Position numbers and translations under genes: made by a program
Shown: positions 32,003 to 41,191 of the stretch, piece by piece
How positions within the stretch are numbered: the first letter of the stretch is position 1
How the letters are laid out: each line of letters starts with the position of its first letter
The notes under the pieces: model-generated
What the model was told of the DNA's origin: nothing
Database searches by the model: none
What the model saw: only the letters and a program-made list of their open reading frames with translations
Source of the DNA: Rhodanobacter humi
Lineage (GTDB): Bacteria > Pseudomonadota > Gammaproteobacteria > Xanthomonadales > Rhodanobacteraceae
Length of the DNA: 64,000 nt
Assembly (NCBI RefSeq): GCF_041107455.1
Contig: NZ_JBGBPY010000001.1
Span: 1,426,001-1,490,000 of the forward strand
Direction of reading: 5' to 3'

Positions 32003-32796
32003 TACTTCGTGCCGAACAACCGCTTCAGTTCGCTGCCCGGGTCCTCGGCGCGCATGAACGCCTCGCCGACCAGGAACGCGTTGATGCCGCCCTCGCGCAG
32101 CCGCGCCACGTCCTCGGGCGTGCGGATGCCGGATTCGGCGACCAGGATGCGGTCGTATTCCATCAGTTCCTGCAGCGCCAGCGAGGTCTCCAGCGAGGTC
32201 TCGAAGTTGCGCAGATTGCGGTTGTTGACGCCGATCAGCGGCACCGGCAGCGCCAGCGCGCGCTCCAGCTCCTCCTCGTCGTGCACTTCGCACAGCACGT
32301 CGAGGTCGAGCTCGGCCGCCTGCAGCGAGAGCTGCAGCAGCACGTCGTCGTCCAGCGCGGCCACGATCAGCAGCACGCAGTCGGCGCCGATCACGCGCGC
32401 CTCGTGTACCTGGTACGGGTCGATGATGAAGTCCTTGCGCAGCACCGGCAGCGAACACGCGTCGCGCGCCTGCTGCAGGAACGCCTCGCTGCCCTGGAAG
32501 AAGTCGCTGTCGGTGAGCACCGAGAGGCAGGCCGCGCCACCCTTCGCGTAGCTTTTCGCGATCGCCGCCGGATCGAAGTCGGCGCGGATCACGCCCTTGC
32601 TGGGGCTGGCCTTCTTCACCTCGGCGATCACCGCGGGCTTGCCGGCGTTGATCTTCGCCTCGATCGCCGCGGCGAAGCCGCGCGTCTCGGGCAGATCGGG
32701 GATGCGCGCGGCCAGTTCGGCCAGCGGCAGCCGCGACTGGCGTTCGGCCACTTCTTCCGCCTTGCGGGCGAGGATGCGGTTGAGGATGTCGGTCAT
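32002..32796 (-). CDS. trpC: Indole-3-glycerol phosphate synthase
   Basis: A 264-residue TIM-barrel enzyme that closes the indole ring in tryptophan synthesis. Conserved parts include [15 protein letters not shown] with the catalytic Lys, [37 protein letters not shown] and [12 protein letters not shown]. Length is normal for a stand-alone TrpC not fused to TrpF. It lies 63 bp after trpD on the same strand. Confidence 0.96.
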   Translation of the reverse strand: MTDILNRILARKAEEVAERQSRLPLAELAARIPDLPETRGFAAAIEAKINAGKPAVIAEVKKASPSKGVIRADFDPAAIAKSYAKGGAACLSVLTDSDFFQGSEAFLQQARDACSLPVLRKDFIIDPYQVHEARVIGADCVLLIVAALDDDVLLQLSLQAAELDLDVLCEVHDEEELERALALPVPLIGVNNRNLRNFETSLETSLALQELMEYDRILVAESGIRTPEDVARLREGGINAFLVGEAFMRAEDPGSELKRLFGTK

Positions 32797-32859
32797 GGGC
32801 GGTGGGGAGTCGGGGCCGGGGCATCGTGGCGACGACCATGTCGTCGCGCCGTCAAGCTA

Positions 32860-33915
32860 TCACAGCCCGCCGGCCAGCCGTTGCGTCGTTGCCACGAAGG
32901 TCTGCATTTTCGCACGGGCCGCGCCGCTGGCAATCGCGGCTCGCGCCAGCGCGATGCCCTCGGCTATCGATGCGGCCACGTTCGCGGCGTACAGCGCCGC
33001 GCCCGCGTTGAGACAGACGATGTCGTGCGGCACGCCGCGTTCGCCGTCCAGCGCCCGTTCCAGCATCGCCTTCGACTCGGCCACGTCGGCCACGCGCAGG
33101 TTGCGGCTGGACGCCATCGCCAGGCCGAAATCCTCCGGTTCGACCTCGTACTCGCGCACCACGCCGTCCTTCAGCTCGCCGACAAGGGTGGCCGCGCCCA
33201 GCGAGATCTCGTCCATGCCGTCGCGGCCCCACACCACCAGCGCGCGCCGCGCGCCGAGCTGCTGCAGCACGCGCACCTGAATGCCGACCAGATCGGGGTG
33301 GAACACGCCCATCAGGATGTTCGGCGCGCCGGCCGGGTTGGTGAGCGGGCCCAGGATGTTGAACAGGGTGCGCACGCCCATCTCCTTGCGCACCGGCGCC
33401 ACCACCTTCATCGCCGGATGATGGTTGGGCGCGAACATGAAGCCGATGCCGGTCTCGGCCAGGCACTCGGCCACCTGCGCGGGCGCGAGGTCGATGCGCG
33501 CGCCCAGTGCCTCCAGCACGTCGGCGCTGCCGGACTTGGACGACACGCTGCGCCCGCCGTGCTTGGCGATGCGTGCGCCCGCCGCCGCGGCCACGAACAT
33601 CGAGGCGGTGGAGATGTTGAAGCTGGAGGCGCCGTCGCCACCGGTGCCCACGATGTCGAGCAGGTGCGCGGTATCGCCCGCCACCTCGACCTTGTGTGCC
33701 AGCTCGCGCATCACCCGCGCCGCGCCGGTGATCTCGCCCACCGTCTCCTTCTTCACGCGCAGGCCGGTGATGATCGCCGCGGTCATCAGCGGACTCACCT
33801 CGCCCGCCATGATCTGGCGCATCAGCGCGATCATCTCGTCGTGGAAGATCTCGCGGTGCTCGATCGTGCGCTGCAGGGCCTCCTGCGGCGTGATGGTGAT
33901 TTCGCGTGCGCTCAT
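32860..33915 (-). CDS. trpD: Anthranilate phosphoribosyltransferase
   Basis: A 351-residue enzyme that transfers phosphoribose from PRPP to anthranilate. It has the PRPP-binding glycine loop [17 protein letters not shown] (~80-96), the [21 protein letters not shown] block and [10 protein letters not shown], all diagnostic. The ATG overlaps the trpG stop by ATGA, so the two are coupled. Length fits the stand-alone form. Confidence 0.96.
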   Translation of the reverse strand: MSAREITITPQEALQRTIEHREIFHDEMIALMRQIMAGEVSPLMTAAIITGLRVKKETVGEITGAARVMRELAHKVEVAGDTAHLLDIVGTGGDGASSFNISTASMFVAAAAGARIAKHGGRSVSSKSGSADVLEALGARIDLAPAQVAECLAETGIGFMFAPNHHPAMKVVAPVRKEMGVRTLFNILGPLTNPAGAPNILMGVFHPDLVGIQVRVLQQLGARRALVVWGRDGMDEISLGAATLVGELKDGVVREYEVEPEDFGLAMASSRNLRVADVAESKAMLERALDGERGVPHDIVCLNAGAALYAANVAASIAEGIALARAAIASGAARAKMQTFVATTQRLAGGL

Positions 33916-34511
33916 GCCGCCAGCTTCCGCCGCGGCAGGCCCAGGAAGTTCGCCAGCAGGTCGTGGCCGTGCTGGGTGAGGATGGATTCGGGGTGGAACT
34001 GCACGCCCTCGACCGGCAAGGTCCTGTGGCGCAGGCCCATGATCTCGTCGATGCTGCCGTCCGCGTTCTCCGTCCACGCCGTCACTTCCAGGCAATCCGG
34101 CAGCGAACCCTGCTCCACCACCAGCGAGTGGTAGCGCGTGGCCTCGAACGGGTCGGGCAGGCCGGCGAACACACCCTGGCCGCGATGGCGCACCGGCGAG
34201 GTCTTGCCGTGCATGATCCGCTTGGCGCGGATCACCTTGCCGCCGAAGGCCTGGCCGATCGCCTGGTGGCCCAGGCACACGCCGAACACCGGGATCTCGC
34301 CCGACAGCTCGCGCAACACGTCCAGCGACACGCCCGCGTCGTCCGGTGTGCCCGGCCCCGGCGAGATCATGATGTGCGCGGGCTTCAGCGCGCGGATGCC
34401 GGCCACGTCCAGCGCATCGTTGCGCACCACCTTCACCTCCTGCCCCAGCTCGCCCAGGTACTGCACGAGGTTGAAGGTGAAGCTGTCGTAGTTGTCGATC
34501 ATCAGCAGCAT
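33912..34511 (-). CDS. trpG: Anthranilate synthase component II (glutamine amidotransferase)
   Basis: A 199-residue class I amidotransferase that supplies ammonia to TrpE. The catalytic Cys lies in [15 protein letters not shown] (~residues 77-91) and the His/Glu pair in [10 protein letters not shown]. It begins [15 protein letters not shown], the classical TrpG/PabA start. In some bacteria the same subunit also serves folate synthesis. Its partner trpE lies almost 15 kb away, beyond the peptidoglycan-salvage block, rather than adjacent. Confidence 0.95.
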   Translation of the reverse strand: MLLMIDNYDSFTFNLVQYLGELGQEVKVVRNDALDVAGIRALKPAHIMISPGPGTPDDAGVSLDVLRELSGEIPVFGVCLGHQAIGQAFGGKVIRAKRIMHGKTSPVRHRGQGVFAGLPDPFEATRYHSLVVEQGSLPDCLEVTAWTENADGSIDEIMGLRHRTLPVEGVQFHPESILTQHGHDLLANFLGLPRRKLAA

Positions 34512-34626
34512 GGCGGGCCTGCGGGCGGGACGGCGCAACGGGCGCCGCGGGCCTTGCAGTATAGCCGGCCATTTGCCCGTGCTCGTTGCGCCGGGCGCCC
34601 GTCCGTCCTGCGACGTTCCACGGGCG

Positions 34627-35901
34627 TTACGGTCCGTTGGCGCCCTCCGGCGCGCGCGGCGCGTCGGTTGCCGCGTCATGTCGCGATTGCCGCGCCACCA
34701 CGCTGGTCACGGTGAGGTCGGCGGTGACATTGCCCAGCGTGGCGAACACGTCGGGCAGCGCGTCCACCGCCAGCATCAGGCCCAGCGGCGCCACCGGCAC
34801 GCCCATCGCCTGCGCCACCGGCAGGTTGGTCGCCATGAAGGTGACCTGGCCCGGCAGGCCGACCGAGCCCAGGCTGATCACCACCGCCAGCGCCGCGCCC
34901 GCCGCGAGCTGCGCCGGCCCCAGGTGGATGCCGCTGGCCCAGGCGATGAAGCAGGCCGAAGCGATGTACTGCACCGGGCTGGTGAGCCGGCACAGCGACA
35001 CCGCCATCGGCAGCGCCAGCGCGGTGACCTGGGTCGGGTAGCCGAGCCGCCGTTCCGCGCTCTCCAGCATCGCCGGCAGCGAGGCCAGCGAGGACTGCGT
35101 GCTGGCCGCCACCGCCTGCGCGGGCGCCAGCGCGACCACGAAGCGGCGCAACCGTTCGCCGCCCCACAGCACCGCCACCGGCAGCATCAACACGGTGACC
35201 GTGAGGTGCAGGACGATCTCCAGCAGCACGAACACGCCCAGCGCGCGCACCATGCCCAGGCCGGCGCGCGCGCAGACGGCGAGGATCAGCGCGAACACGC
35301 CCAGCGGCGCCAGCCACAGCACCCAGCGCACGATCGCGATCATCGCGTCCGCGATGGCCTGGAAGAACTCCAGCAGCAGGGCGCGCCGCGCCGGCTGCAA
35401 CTGCGTCAGCGCGAAGCCGAGGCACAACGCGAACACCACCAGCGGCAGCATCGCGCTCTGCGCCGCGGCCATCAGCGCGTTGCTGGGCACGATGCCCTCG
35501 AACCAAGTGGCCCAGCCCGGCGCGGCCGCCACGGGGGCATTCGTGGCATGGCCGCCGAGCACTGCGCCCAAGGCCGGATCGTGCGGGAACAGCGCCAGCA
35601 GCGGCGGTGCGAGCAGCGCGGCGACGGCTGCGCCCAGCGCGAGCACCGCGATGATGGCGACGAGGGTGCGCCGCGCGATGCGCCCGGAAGCCGCCGCATC
35701 GCTGGCCGTGTTCACGCCCACCACCACCAGCGCCAGCACCAGCGGCACCACCGTCATCTGCAAGGCATTGAGCCACAGGTGGCCGATCGGCTGGGCGACG
35801 TCCGCCGCCCGCACGGCCCAGCCTGGAGCCCAGGCGGCGAGCGCCAGGCCGGCCAGCGCGCCCACCGCGAGGCCCAGCAACACGCGGGTAGTGGCGCTCA
35901 T
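34627..35901 (-). CDS. Dicarboxylate/amino acid:cation symporter (DAACS family)
   Basis: A 424-residue, GltP-like transporter with about eight membrane helices and two re-entrant loops. Family elements seen are [18 protein letters not shown] (helix 2), the serine-rich [17 protein letters not shown] of hairpin 1, and LGSVGLPG[12 protein letters not shown] of helix 7/hairpin 2, though the usual NMDGT motif is altered to TFMATN, so substrate choice may differ. Homologues import glutamate, aspartate or C4 dicarboxylates. Its ATG overlaps the stop of the L,D-transpeptidase (ATGA), linking it to the muropeptide-salvage genes, where it could recover the glutamate or related acids they release (inference). 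Confidence 0.85.
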   Translation of the reverse strand: MSATTRVLLGLAVGALAGLALAAWAPGWAVRAADVAQPIGHLWLNALQMTVVPLVLALVVVGVNTASDAAASGRIARRTLVAIIAVLALGAAVAALLAPPLLALFPHDPALGAVLGGHATNAPVAAAPGWATWFEGIVPSNALMAAAQSAMLPLVVFALCLGFALTQLQPARRALLLEFFQAIADAMIAIVRWVLWLAPLGVFALILAVCARAGLGMVRALGVFVLLEIVLHLTVTVLMLPVAVLWGGERLRRFVVALAPAQAVAASTQSSLASLPAMLESAERRLGYPTQVTALALPMAVSLCRLTSPVQYIASACFIAWASGIHLGPAQLAAGAALAVVISLGSVGLPGQVTFMATNLPVAQAMGVPVAPLGLMLAVDALPDVFATLGNVTADLTVTSVVARQSRHDAATDAPRAPEGANGP

Positions 35902-36668
35902 CGGCCGGCCTCCAGGTCGGGCAGTTGCCATGCGTGGCGCAGGCGCGCGTATTCGTCCTGCGGCAGCAGCACGAACACCGGGTGTTCCTCCGGTTTCAGC
36001 CATGCCAGCAGGTGCTGCATGCTGTCCGGCGTCATCGCGGTGCAGCCGGTGGTGCCGGTGGTCGGCGACGACCACAGGTGCGCGAAGATGCAACTGCCGC
36101 CGTTCGGCACACCATCCGGGTTGTGCTCGATCACGAAGCCGAGCCGGTAGGCCTGGTCGCCATGGAAGTGCAGGTCGCGCCGCATCGGTTCGCTGGCCCC
36201 CTTCAGCGCCGCTGCGCCCACCTTGGCCGTGTCGGCGATGCGGTTGTAGAGCGGCGTGCCGCTGACGTCCATGCACCAGTCGGTGGCGGTGAGCGCGAGA
36301 TACGGCAGTGCCGTGTCCGCGTGGGCGGCGTAGCCGAACGCGGTACCGATGCGGAACACGCCGGCCGGGCTGCGGCCGTCGCCCTCGCGCTTCTGCGGGC
36401 CATCGTGTTGCGCCGGGTTCAGGCCGATGCCCCAGGCCGCGCCGCTCTTCCCGATCACCACCGGCCGCGCCGCGCCCACTTCATGCCACGCGCCGCCGTG
36501 GTCGCGCTGGTAGGCGTGCAACGTGCCTTCGATCGTGTTCCAGTCGGGCACGGTGACCAGAATCATCTGGCCGGCATTGGACCAGGCGGCGGACGGGGCG
36601 CTGGCGGCGACGGCGCTGCCTGCGAAGGCCAGGCCGGCGATCAGCAGAGTGACGAGGCGGTTGCGCAT
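35898..36668 (-). CDS. Secreted L,D-transpeptidase (YkuD-fold, COG3786-like)
   Basis: A 256-residue protein with a signal peptide (residues 1-22, cut after AVA). The catalytic domain carries HFHGDQAYRLGFVIEHN, the glycine-rich GGSCIFAHLW and the active-site Cys in PTTGTTGCTAM. The pattern is that of YkuD-type L,D-transpeptidases, which form or edit cross-links at DAP or attach D-amino acids to tetrapeptide stems; a carboxypeptidase role is also possible. GGAGG stands 10 nt before ATG 36668. It is downstream of the RpiR regulator and coupled to the symporter. Confidence 0.82.
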   Translation of the reverse strand: MRNRLVTLLIAGLAFAGSAVAASAPSAAWSNAGQMILVTVPDWNTIEGTLHAYQRDHGGAWHEVGAARPVVIGKSGAAWGIGLNPAQHDGPQKREGDGRSPAGVFRIGTAFGYAAHADTALPYLALTATDWCMDVSGTPLYNRIADTAKVGAAALKGASEPMRRDLHFHGDQAYRLGFVIEHNPDGVPNGGSCIFAHLWSSPTTGTTGCTAMTPDSMQHLLAWLKPEEHPVFVLLPQDEYARLRHAWQLPDLEAGR

Positions 36669-36696
36669 GGCCACGAAAACCTCCAGCGAAGGATTT

Positions 36697-36757
36697 CCTC
36701 TCCCGGCGGAAGAGGGGTTCAAGGGTATCGCTCTCCCGGAGGGAGCGGGGCTCGAGG
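36697..36757. repeat. Two CT-rich hairpin repeat copies
   Basis: CTCTCCCGGCGGAAGAGGGG and CTCTCCCGGAGGGAGCGGGG lie in tandem in the 120-bp gap between the regulator gene and the L,D-transpeptidase start. The repeat lies upstream of the transpeptidase ribosome site and may influence mRNA folding. Confidence 0.65.
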
Positions 36758-36788
36758 GTGCGATGTGGATGGACGTCCGAGCGGCCAT

Positions 36789-37646
36789 TCACGGCTCCAG
36801 CATCTGCTGGATGCGGTCCAGGTTGGCGACCAGTTGCGCGTGCCTGGCGTCGTCGCCTTCGCACAGGCGCACGAAGACGACGTCCAGCAGGTGTTGCAAC
36901 GCGGACTGGTAGAGCAGTGGCTGGATGTACGGGCGCTCGTCGTGCGCCGACACCAGCAGCGCCACGTCCGCCAGCGTGCGCAGCGGGTTGGCGGTGTGCC
37001 GGGTCACACTGATCACCTGCCCGCGCCGCTCGCGGAAGTAGCGGCTGATCTTGCCCAGCGCCGGATGGTTGCCGTGCTCGGAGAACACCACCAGCACGTC
37101 GCCGGGGCCGGCGGCGGAGACGTTGGCGGTCATCCGTGCGGTGTCGAAGTTGTGCACGGTGAGGATGCCCAGCAGCGACAGCTTCAGCGCGAAGCTGCGC
37201 GCCGGGATGTCGTCCTCGCCGAGGCCGATGATGAACACCTTGCCGCTGCGCCCGGCCGTGCCGATCGCGGCGGCCACCGCCGCCAGCGTCTGCGGCGGAT
37301 TGATCAACCGGGTCGCCTCCTCCGCCTCGGACTTGCGCCGCCACAGGCTGCCGGCCAGCGACTCGCCGGTCTCGCCGCCGACCTGGGCGGCGGCCTCGTC
37401 GTCGTCGCCGTTGTCGGCGCGGGCGATCGCCTCGCCCACCGAGTATTTGAGGTCGGGATAGCCCTTGAAACCCAGCTTCTGGGTGAACTTCACCACGCTG
37501 GACTGGCTGATGCCCAGCGCGTTGGCGAGCTGCTGCGAGGAGTAGTCGCGCAGCAGTTGCGCGTTGTCCAGCACGAAATCGGCGATGCGGCGTTCCACCG
37601 CCGACATCCGGTCGCGCTCGGAGCGGATTTTGACCAGCGGCGACAT
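36789..37646 (-). CDS. MurR/RpiR-family transcriptional regulator
   Basis: A 285-residue regulator with an RpiR-type helix-turn-helix (~residues 20-75: MSAVERRIADFVLDN, QLANALGISQSSVVKFTQKLG) and a C-terminal SIS sugar-binding domain (~125-260: VFIIGLGEDDIPARSFALKL, DVLVVFSEHGN). E. coli MurR senses N-acetylmuramic acid 6-phosphate, so a muropeptide-derived ligand fits the neighbours. It begins 1 bp after the epimerase stop and is the likely local regulator of the salvage genes (inference). Its target may be the divergent promoter at 41.1 kb. Confidence 0.88.
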   Translation of the reverse strand: MSPLVKIRSERDRMSAVERRIADFVLDNAQLLRDYSSQQLANALGISQSSVVKFTQKLGFKGYPDLKYSVGEAIARADNGDDDEAAAQVGGETGESLAGSLWRRKSEAEEATRLINPPQTLAAVAAAIGTAGRSGKVFIIGLGEDDIPARSFALKLSLLGILTVHNFDTARMTANVSAAGPGDVLVVFSEHGNHPALGKISRYFRERRGQVISVTRHTANPLRTLADVALLVSAHDERPYIQPLLYQSALQHLLDVVFVRLCEGDDARHAQLVANLDRIQQMLEP

Positions 37647-37647
37647 G

Positions 37648-38748
37648 TCAGGCGACGACGCCGGTTTCCAGCCCGCGGATCTCGCGGATGCCCAGTCCCG
37701 GCGCATCCGTCACCGAGATCTCGGACTCGTTGAAGATCACGCCGCCGTCCACCGGGTTGAACTGGCACAGCGAAGGCCCGTCCAGGTCCACCTTGGTGAT
37801 CGCGTTGGACTTGGCCACCGCCACGTGCACCGCCGCCGCCACGCTGATCGAGGTTTCCAGCATGCAGCCGATCATGCATTCCACACCGTGCAGCGCGGCG
37901 ATGTCGGCGATCTTGATCGCGTTCGAGATGCCGCCGGTCTTCATCAGCTTGATGTTGATGATGTCGGCGGCGCGCAGGCGGATCAGCTCGATCACCTCCA
38001 TCGGCCCGAACACGCTCTCGTCGGCCATGATCGGCGTGTGCACGCGTTCGGTGACGTAGCGCATGCCTTCCAGGTCGCGCGCCTTCACCGGCTGCTCGAC
38101 CAGCTCCAGCTTGATGCCGGCCTCCTCCAGCGTCTGCAGCGCGTACACCGCCTGCTTGGCGGTCCAGCCCTGGTTCGCATCCAGGCGCAGCAGCGCGCGG
38201 CCTTCCACCGCGGCGTAGATCGCCTTGACCCGCTCGATGTCGACGCCGATGTCCTTGCCCACCTTGATCTTCAGCGACTCGAAGCCGCGCTCCACCGCGG
38301 CGACGGAATCGGCCACCATCTTGTCGATGTAGTCCACGCTGATCGTGATGTCGGTGGTGATGACGGGGTCTCCGCCGCCCAGCAGCTTGTACAGCGGCGC
38401 GCCGTAGAGCTGGCCCCACAGGTCGTACAGCGCGATCTCCACCGCCGCCTTGGCGCTGGAGTTCTTCTCCATCGAGGACTGGATCAGCCCGGTCAGCCGA
38501 TTGAGGTCGGCCACCTCCTGACCCAGCAACCGCGGCGTGATGTAGTGGCGGATCGCATCGACGATGGAGCCGTGCGTGTCGCCGGTGATCACCGCCGTGG
38601 CCGGCGCCTCGCCGTAGCCCACGTGGCCGGTGTCGGTGTGCACCATCACCACGATGTCCTCGACCTGGTTGACGGTGCGCAGCGCGGTCTTGAACGGGGT
38701 CTTCAGCGGCACACGCAGCATGCCGAACTGGATGTCGGTGATTTTCAT
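37648..38748 (-). CDS. Dipeptide epimerase (L-Ala-D/L-Glu epimerase-like, enolase superfamily)
   Basis: A 366-residue enolase-superfamily enzyme with the usual N-terminal capping domain and a barrel holding LKIKVGK (catalytic Lys pair, ~residues 160-166), the metal ligands Asp-Glu-Asp spread over LRLDANQGW, ELVEQP and MADESVF, and the second catalytic Lys in INIKLMKTGG. The set matches muconate cycloisomerase subgroup dipeptide epimerases such as YcjG and YkfB. There is no signal peptide, so it acts in the cytosol, where it would turn L-Ala-D-Glu from the murein stem into L-Ala-L-Glu that ordinary peptidases can split. The neighbouring regulator, L,D-transpeptidase and NlpC/P60 gene support that substrate. 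Confidence 0.88.
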   Translation of the reverse strand: MKITDIQFGMLRVPLKTPFKTALRTVNQVEDIVVMVHTDTGHVGYGEAPATAVITGDTHGSIVDAIRHYITPRLLGQEVADLNRLTGLIQSSMEKNSSAKAAVEIALYDLWGQLYGAPLYKLLGGGDPVITTDITISVDYIDKMVADSVAAVERGFESLKIKVGKDIGVDIERVKAIYAAVEGRALLRLDANQGWTAKQAVYALQTLEEAGIKLELVEQPVKARDLEGMRYVTERVHTPIMADESVFGPMEVIELIRLRAADIINIKLMKTGGISNAIKIADIAALHGVECMIGCMLETSISVAAAVHVAVAKSNAITKVDLDGPSLCQFNPVDGGVIFNESEISVTDAPGLGIREIRGLETGVVA

Positions 38749-38800
38749 GGGATGGCTTTCATCCTTGTTGAATACGTAGGTGTCCGCGCGCTCCCGCGAT

Positions 38801-38828
38801 CGTAGGAGCGCACCCTGTGCGCGATGAC
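38801..38828. repeat. Single REP-like unit GCGCACCCTGTGCGC
   Basis: CGTAGGAGCGCACCCTGTGC and following bases form one half of the second REP family. No inverted partner is close by. It stands upstream of the epimerase start, next to the larger composite element. Confidence 0.8.
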
Positions 38829-38861
38829 CTTGAGCACGCACAGTGCCGGTTGATCGCGAGA

Positions 38862-39493
38862 ACAAAGCGGTTTCGAGCGCCTGTCGGCGCCCGAGTTACT
38901 TTCTCTCGCATGCCCGAGAGAAAGTAACCAAAGAGAGGGGCGCCCCGATGGCTCGCCCTCCGGGCATCCTGCCCTGCGGGTGCGCGGGCGGGCTCCGGGG
39001 TTTTTCGACGGCACGTCCATATACCGGCGAAAAACTGGCCGGCCTCCTGCCGGCCATCCTGCGGACTTTCCTCCACCCGCCCGCCGCGCCATAGGGGCCC
39101 GGGTAGAGCAGCGCGCTCGCAGCGCGCAGAAGCAAGAGCACCCCACCCCAACCCTCCCCTGCACGCAGGGGAGGGAGACGGCGAACCGCAAGCCCGCAGT
39201 GCCCTGCTGTTGCTGTCGCTTCTGGCGCGCACGGTGCGCGCCTGCTCTTCCGGGGCCCCTGGACGGCGGGGAGGCGGGGACGACCAGGCCGCGCAGCGGG
39301 CGAGGCCATGGATGGACTCGCCTTTTCGCGCGGGCAGGAGCCCGCTCGAAAAGCCCGGCCACGCCTCACGCACTTGCCGGGCAGGACGCCCGGCAAGCGC
39401 CAACCGGGGTGGCCTTTCTCTTTGGTTACTTTCTCTTTGGCCACGCAAAGAGAAAGTAACTCGGGCGCCGACAGGCGCTCGAAACCGCTTTGT
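38862..39493. mobile_element. Composite nested inverted-repeat element (MITE-like), non-coding
   Basis: A ~632-bp element with perfect 45-bp inverted ends (38862-38906 and 39449-39493). Just inside each end is a second pair of perfect 20-bp inverted copies of AGAGAAAGTAACCAAAGAGA (38917-38936 and 39417-39436), so each end also folds as a local hairpin GTTACTTTCTCT/AGAGAAAGTAAC. The ~480-bp core is GC-rich with further small palindromes and no credible gene: frames exist on both strands but have low-complexity Arg/Pro/Ala composition. It has no transposase. Sequences like AGAGAAAGTAACCAAAGAGA recur in Xanthomonadales genomes as I recall. It separates the NlpC/P60 gene from the epimerase gene. 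Confidence 0.75.
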
Positions 39494-39520
39494 CGCTTCT
39501 GGAAACTTGAGAAAAGCAAA

Positions 39521-39570
39521 AGCCCCCTCTCCCCCAACCCCTCTCCCGCAAGCGGGCGAGGGGAGCAAAG
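39521..39570. repeat. CT-rich hairpin repeat
   Basis: CCCCCTCTCCCCCAACCCCTCTCCCGC-AAGC-GGGCGAGGGGAGCAAAG in two blocks, directly between the composite element and the 3' end of the NlpC/P60 gene, on which side it could act as terminator. Confidence 0.75.
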
Positions 39571-39621
39571 CCCGCCAACGGAGGCAGGGAGATGGTGGCC
39601 ACCGTTGGGATCGCCTGCGAT

Positions 39622-41031
39622 TCATCGGCGGATGTGCACGATGCTGGTCATGTGATCGATGAAAGTGGAACCGTCATCGCCATAAAGCATCGGCAACAGC
39701 GGCGTCACCGACACCGCGTTGAGCTTGACGTGCGCGGTGGATCCGTCGGCCGTGCGGTAGCTCATGCCCAGCACGTCGTGGATCACCCACGGCTGCCCCT
39801 GCCACTGGCCAAGCACCATCATCACGTGACCGGGGATGTAGACCAGGTCGCCCAGCTGCAGCTGCATCGCCGCCTGCAGGCGCACCGCGTGGCTGTCGGC
39901 GGCGGTGAACAGGCGGTGTTCCAGCGCGGGGCTTTTGGCCTGGTCGCCGGTGTTGCGCGGCATCTGCACGCCCAGGCTGCGGTACACGTCGGAGACGAAG
40001 CCGGAGCAATCGCGGCCGTCATAGGCATGGCCCCAGCCGTAGCGCTCGCCGAGGAACTTGAACGCCTGGGTGATCAGGTTGCGCGGCGTCGGTGGCAGGT
40101 AGTCGCCGGCGGTATCGGTGTTCTTCTGCAGCAGCGCGGGCACCAGTTGCAGGCTGCCGTCGTCCTTGCGAATCGGCAGCTGCAGCGTGTACGCGGCATA
40201 CGGCGTCTGGCCGTTCACCGGCTGGTCGGGCGGCAGCGTGGTGAGCAGCGGGACGCGCGTACCCATGTCGAGCTGCAGCTGCGACATCGCCGGCTGCTCG
40301 GGCGTGAACACGGTGCGCACGCTGGCGGCGGTGACCACGCGGTACGGCGTCTTCGCGGCGTAGGCCAGCACCACGTCCTTCGTGCCTTCCGCCACGTACC
40401 GCTTCTGCACCCACGCCGCGTAGCGCGGGCTGAGCACGAATAGCCACTGCCCGTCGCGGCTGGTGTGCACGATGGCCACCGGCGTGCCGGGGAATTCGGC
40501 GCTTTCCTGGAAGCGGTCGATGTCGGTGTCGCCCTGCTCGCTGAACACGCGCAGCGTGGTGGGGAAGCTGCGCAACGCGGCGCGCTGCACCACCAGGCCG
40601 TAGCGCACCGTGGTCTGCGCGGGAATCGCGTCCAGAGCCAGATCGTTTTGCATCTTGTCCAGCGTGGCCGCAGGCACCGGCTGGCCGTGCACGTCGTACA
40701 GGACATGCGCAGGACGCTTCGACAAGTGCTCGATCCATGCGGCCACCGGCGCGCGCGGCAGCGTGGCGGGCAGTGCCGCGAGGTCGTGCATGGTGGGATC
40801 GAGCTTGAACAGCTTCGCGTTCTGCGCGTCGATCTGTGCGCGGCTGAGGATGCTCCGGTCGGGCTGCGCCTGCAGGCCGATCCAGAAGGCCGGGGTGAGC
40901 TGCGCATCACCTACGCCGAGCACGCCACTGGGCGGGATCGGCAAGGCGGCAGCCGGTGCATCGCGCGCCGACAGCGGCGCGTGGACGAGCGCGAGGGCGA
41001 GCACCAAGGCTGCGAGAACCGGACGTTTCAT
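39622..41031 (-). CDS. Secreted NlpC/P60 gamma-D-glutamyl peptidase with SH3 domains, YkfC-like
   Basis: A 469-residue exported protein with a signal peptide (1-24, cut after LSA), a ~300-residue region with SH3-like bacterial domains, and a C-terminal NlpC/P60 domain (~315-460). The catalytic Cys lies in GRDCSGFVSDVYRSLG, the His in YIPGHVMMVLGQ and a third polar residue in WVIHDVLG. The layout matches YkfC, which cuts between D-Glu and DAP in stem peptides to release L-Ala-D-Glu, the epimerase substrate. AGGGG precedes ATG 41031. It heads the minus-strand arm, divergent from the transglutaminase-like gene. Confidence 0.88.
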   Translation of the reverse strand: MKRPVLAALVLALALVHAPLSARDAPAAALPIPPSGVLGVGDAQLTPAFWIGLQAQPDRSILSRAQIDAQNAKLFKLDPTMHDLAALPATLPRAPVAAWIEHLSKRPAHVLYDVHGQPVPAATLDKMQNDLALDAIPAQTTVRYGLVVQRAALRSFPTTLRVFSEQGDTDIDRFQESAEFPGTPVAIVHTSRDGQWLFVLSPRYAAWVQKRYVAEGTKDVVLAYAAKTPYRVVTAASVRTVFTPEQPAMSQLQLDMGTRVPLLTTLPPDQPVNGQTPYAAYTLQLPIRKDDGSLQLVPALLQKNTDTAGDYLPPTPRNLITQAFKFLGERYGWGHAYDGRDCSGFVSDVYRSLGVQMPRNTGDQAKSPALEHRLFTAADSHAVRLQAAMQLQLGDLVYIPGHVMMVLGQWQGQPWVIHDVLGMSYRTADGSTAHVKLNAVSVTPLLPMLYGDDGSTFIDHMTSIVHIRR

Positions 41032-41191
41032 CGTTTCACCCCTTCGCCTGCACGCCGCCAGATGCGCAGCATGGTCACGCAATGTGCCAAGGAATATTTG
41101 ATTCCAATAAATTTCGTCGTCAGCATAAATTATTGACCGCCATTTGCAAGCGTGCTACACAGCCCGCTTGGGGAAGCATCGCGGGGTTCTC
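41032..41191. promoter_or_regulatory. AT-rich divergent promoter region with candidate operator GGAATATTTGATTCC
   Basis: The 160-bp gap between the two divergent arms of the salvage locus is the most AT-rich stretch nearby (41088-41145). It contains the inverted repeat GGAATATTTGATTCC (41091-41105), followed by AATAAATTTCG and CATAAATTATTG, which look like overlapping promoter elements and imperfect palindromes. This is the natural operator region for the local RpiR/MurR-type regulator; the assignment is inference. Confidence 0.5.

Noticed and set aside
38896-39537. Overlapping frames of 110-290 codons on both strands within the composite repeat
   Set aside because: They follow the inverted-repeat structure, are Arg/Pro/Ala-rich, and none has a ribosome site or recognisable domain.
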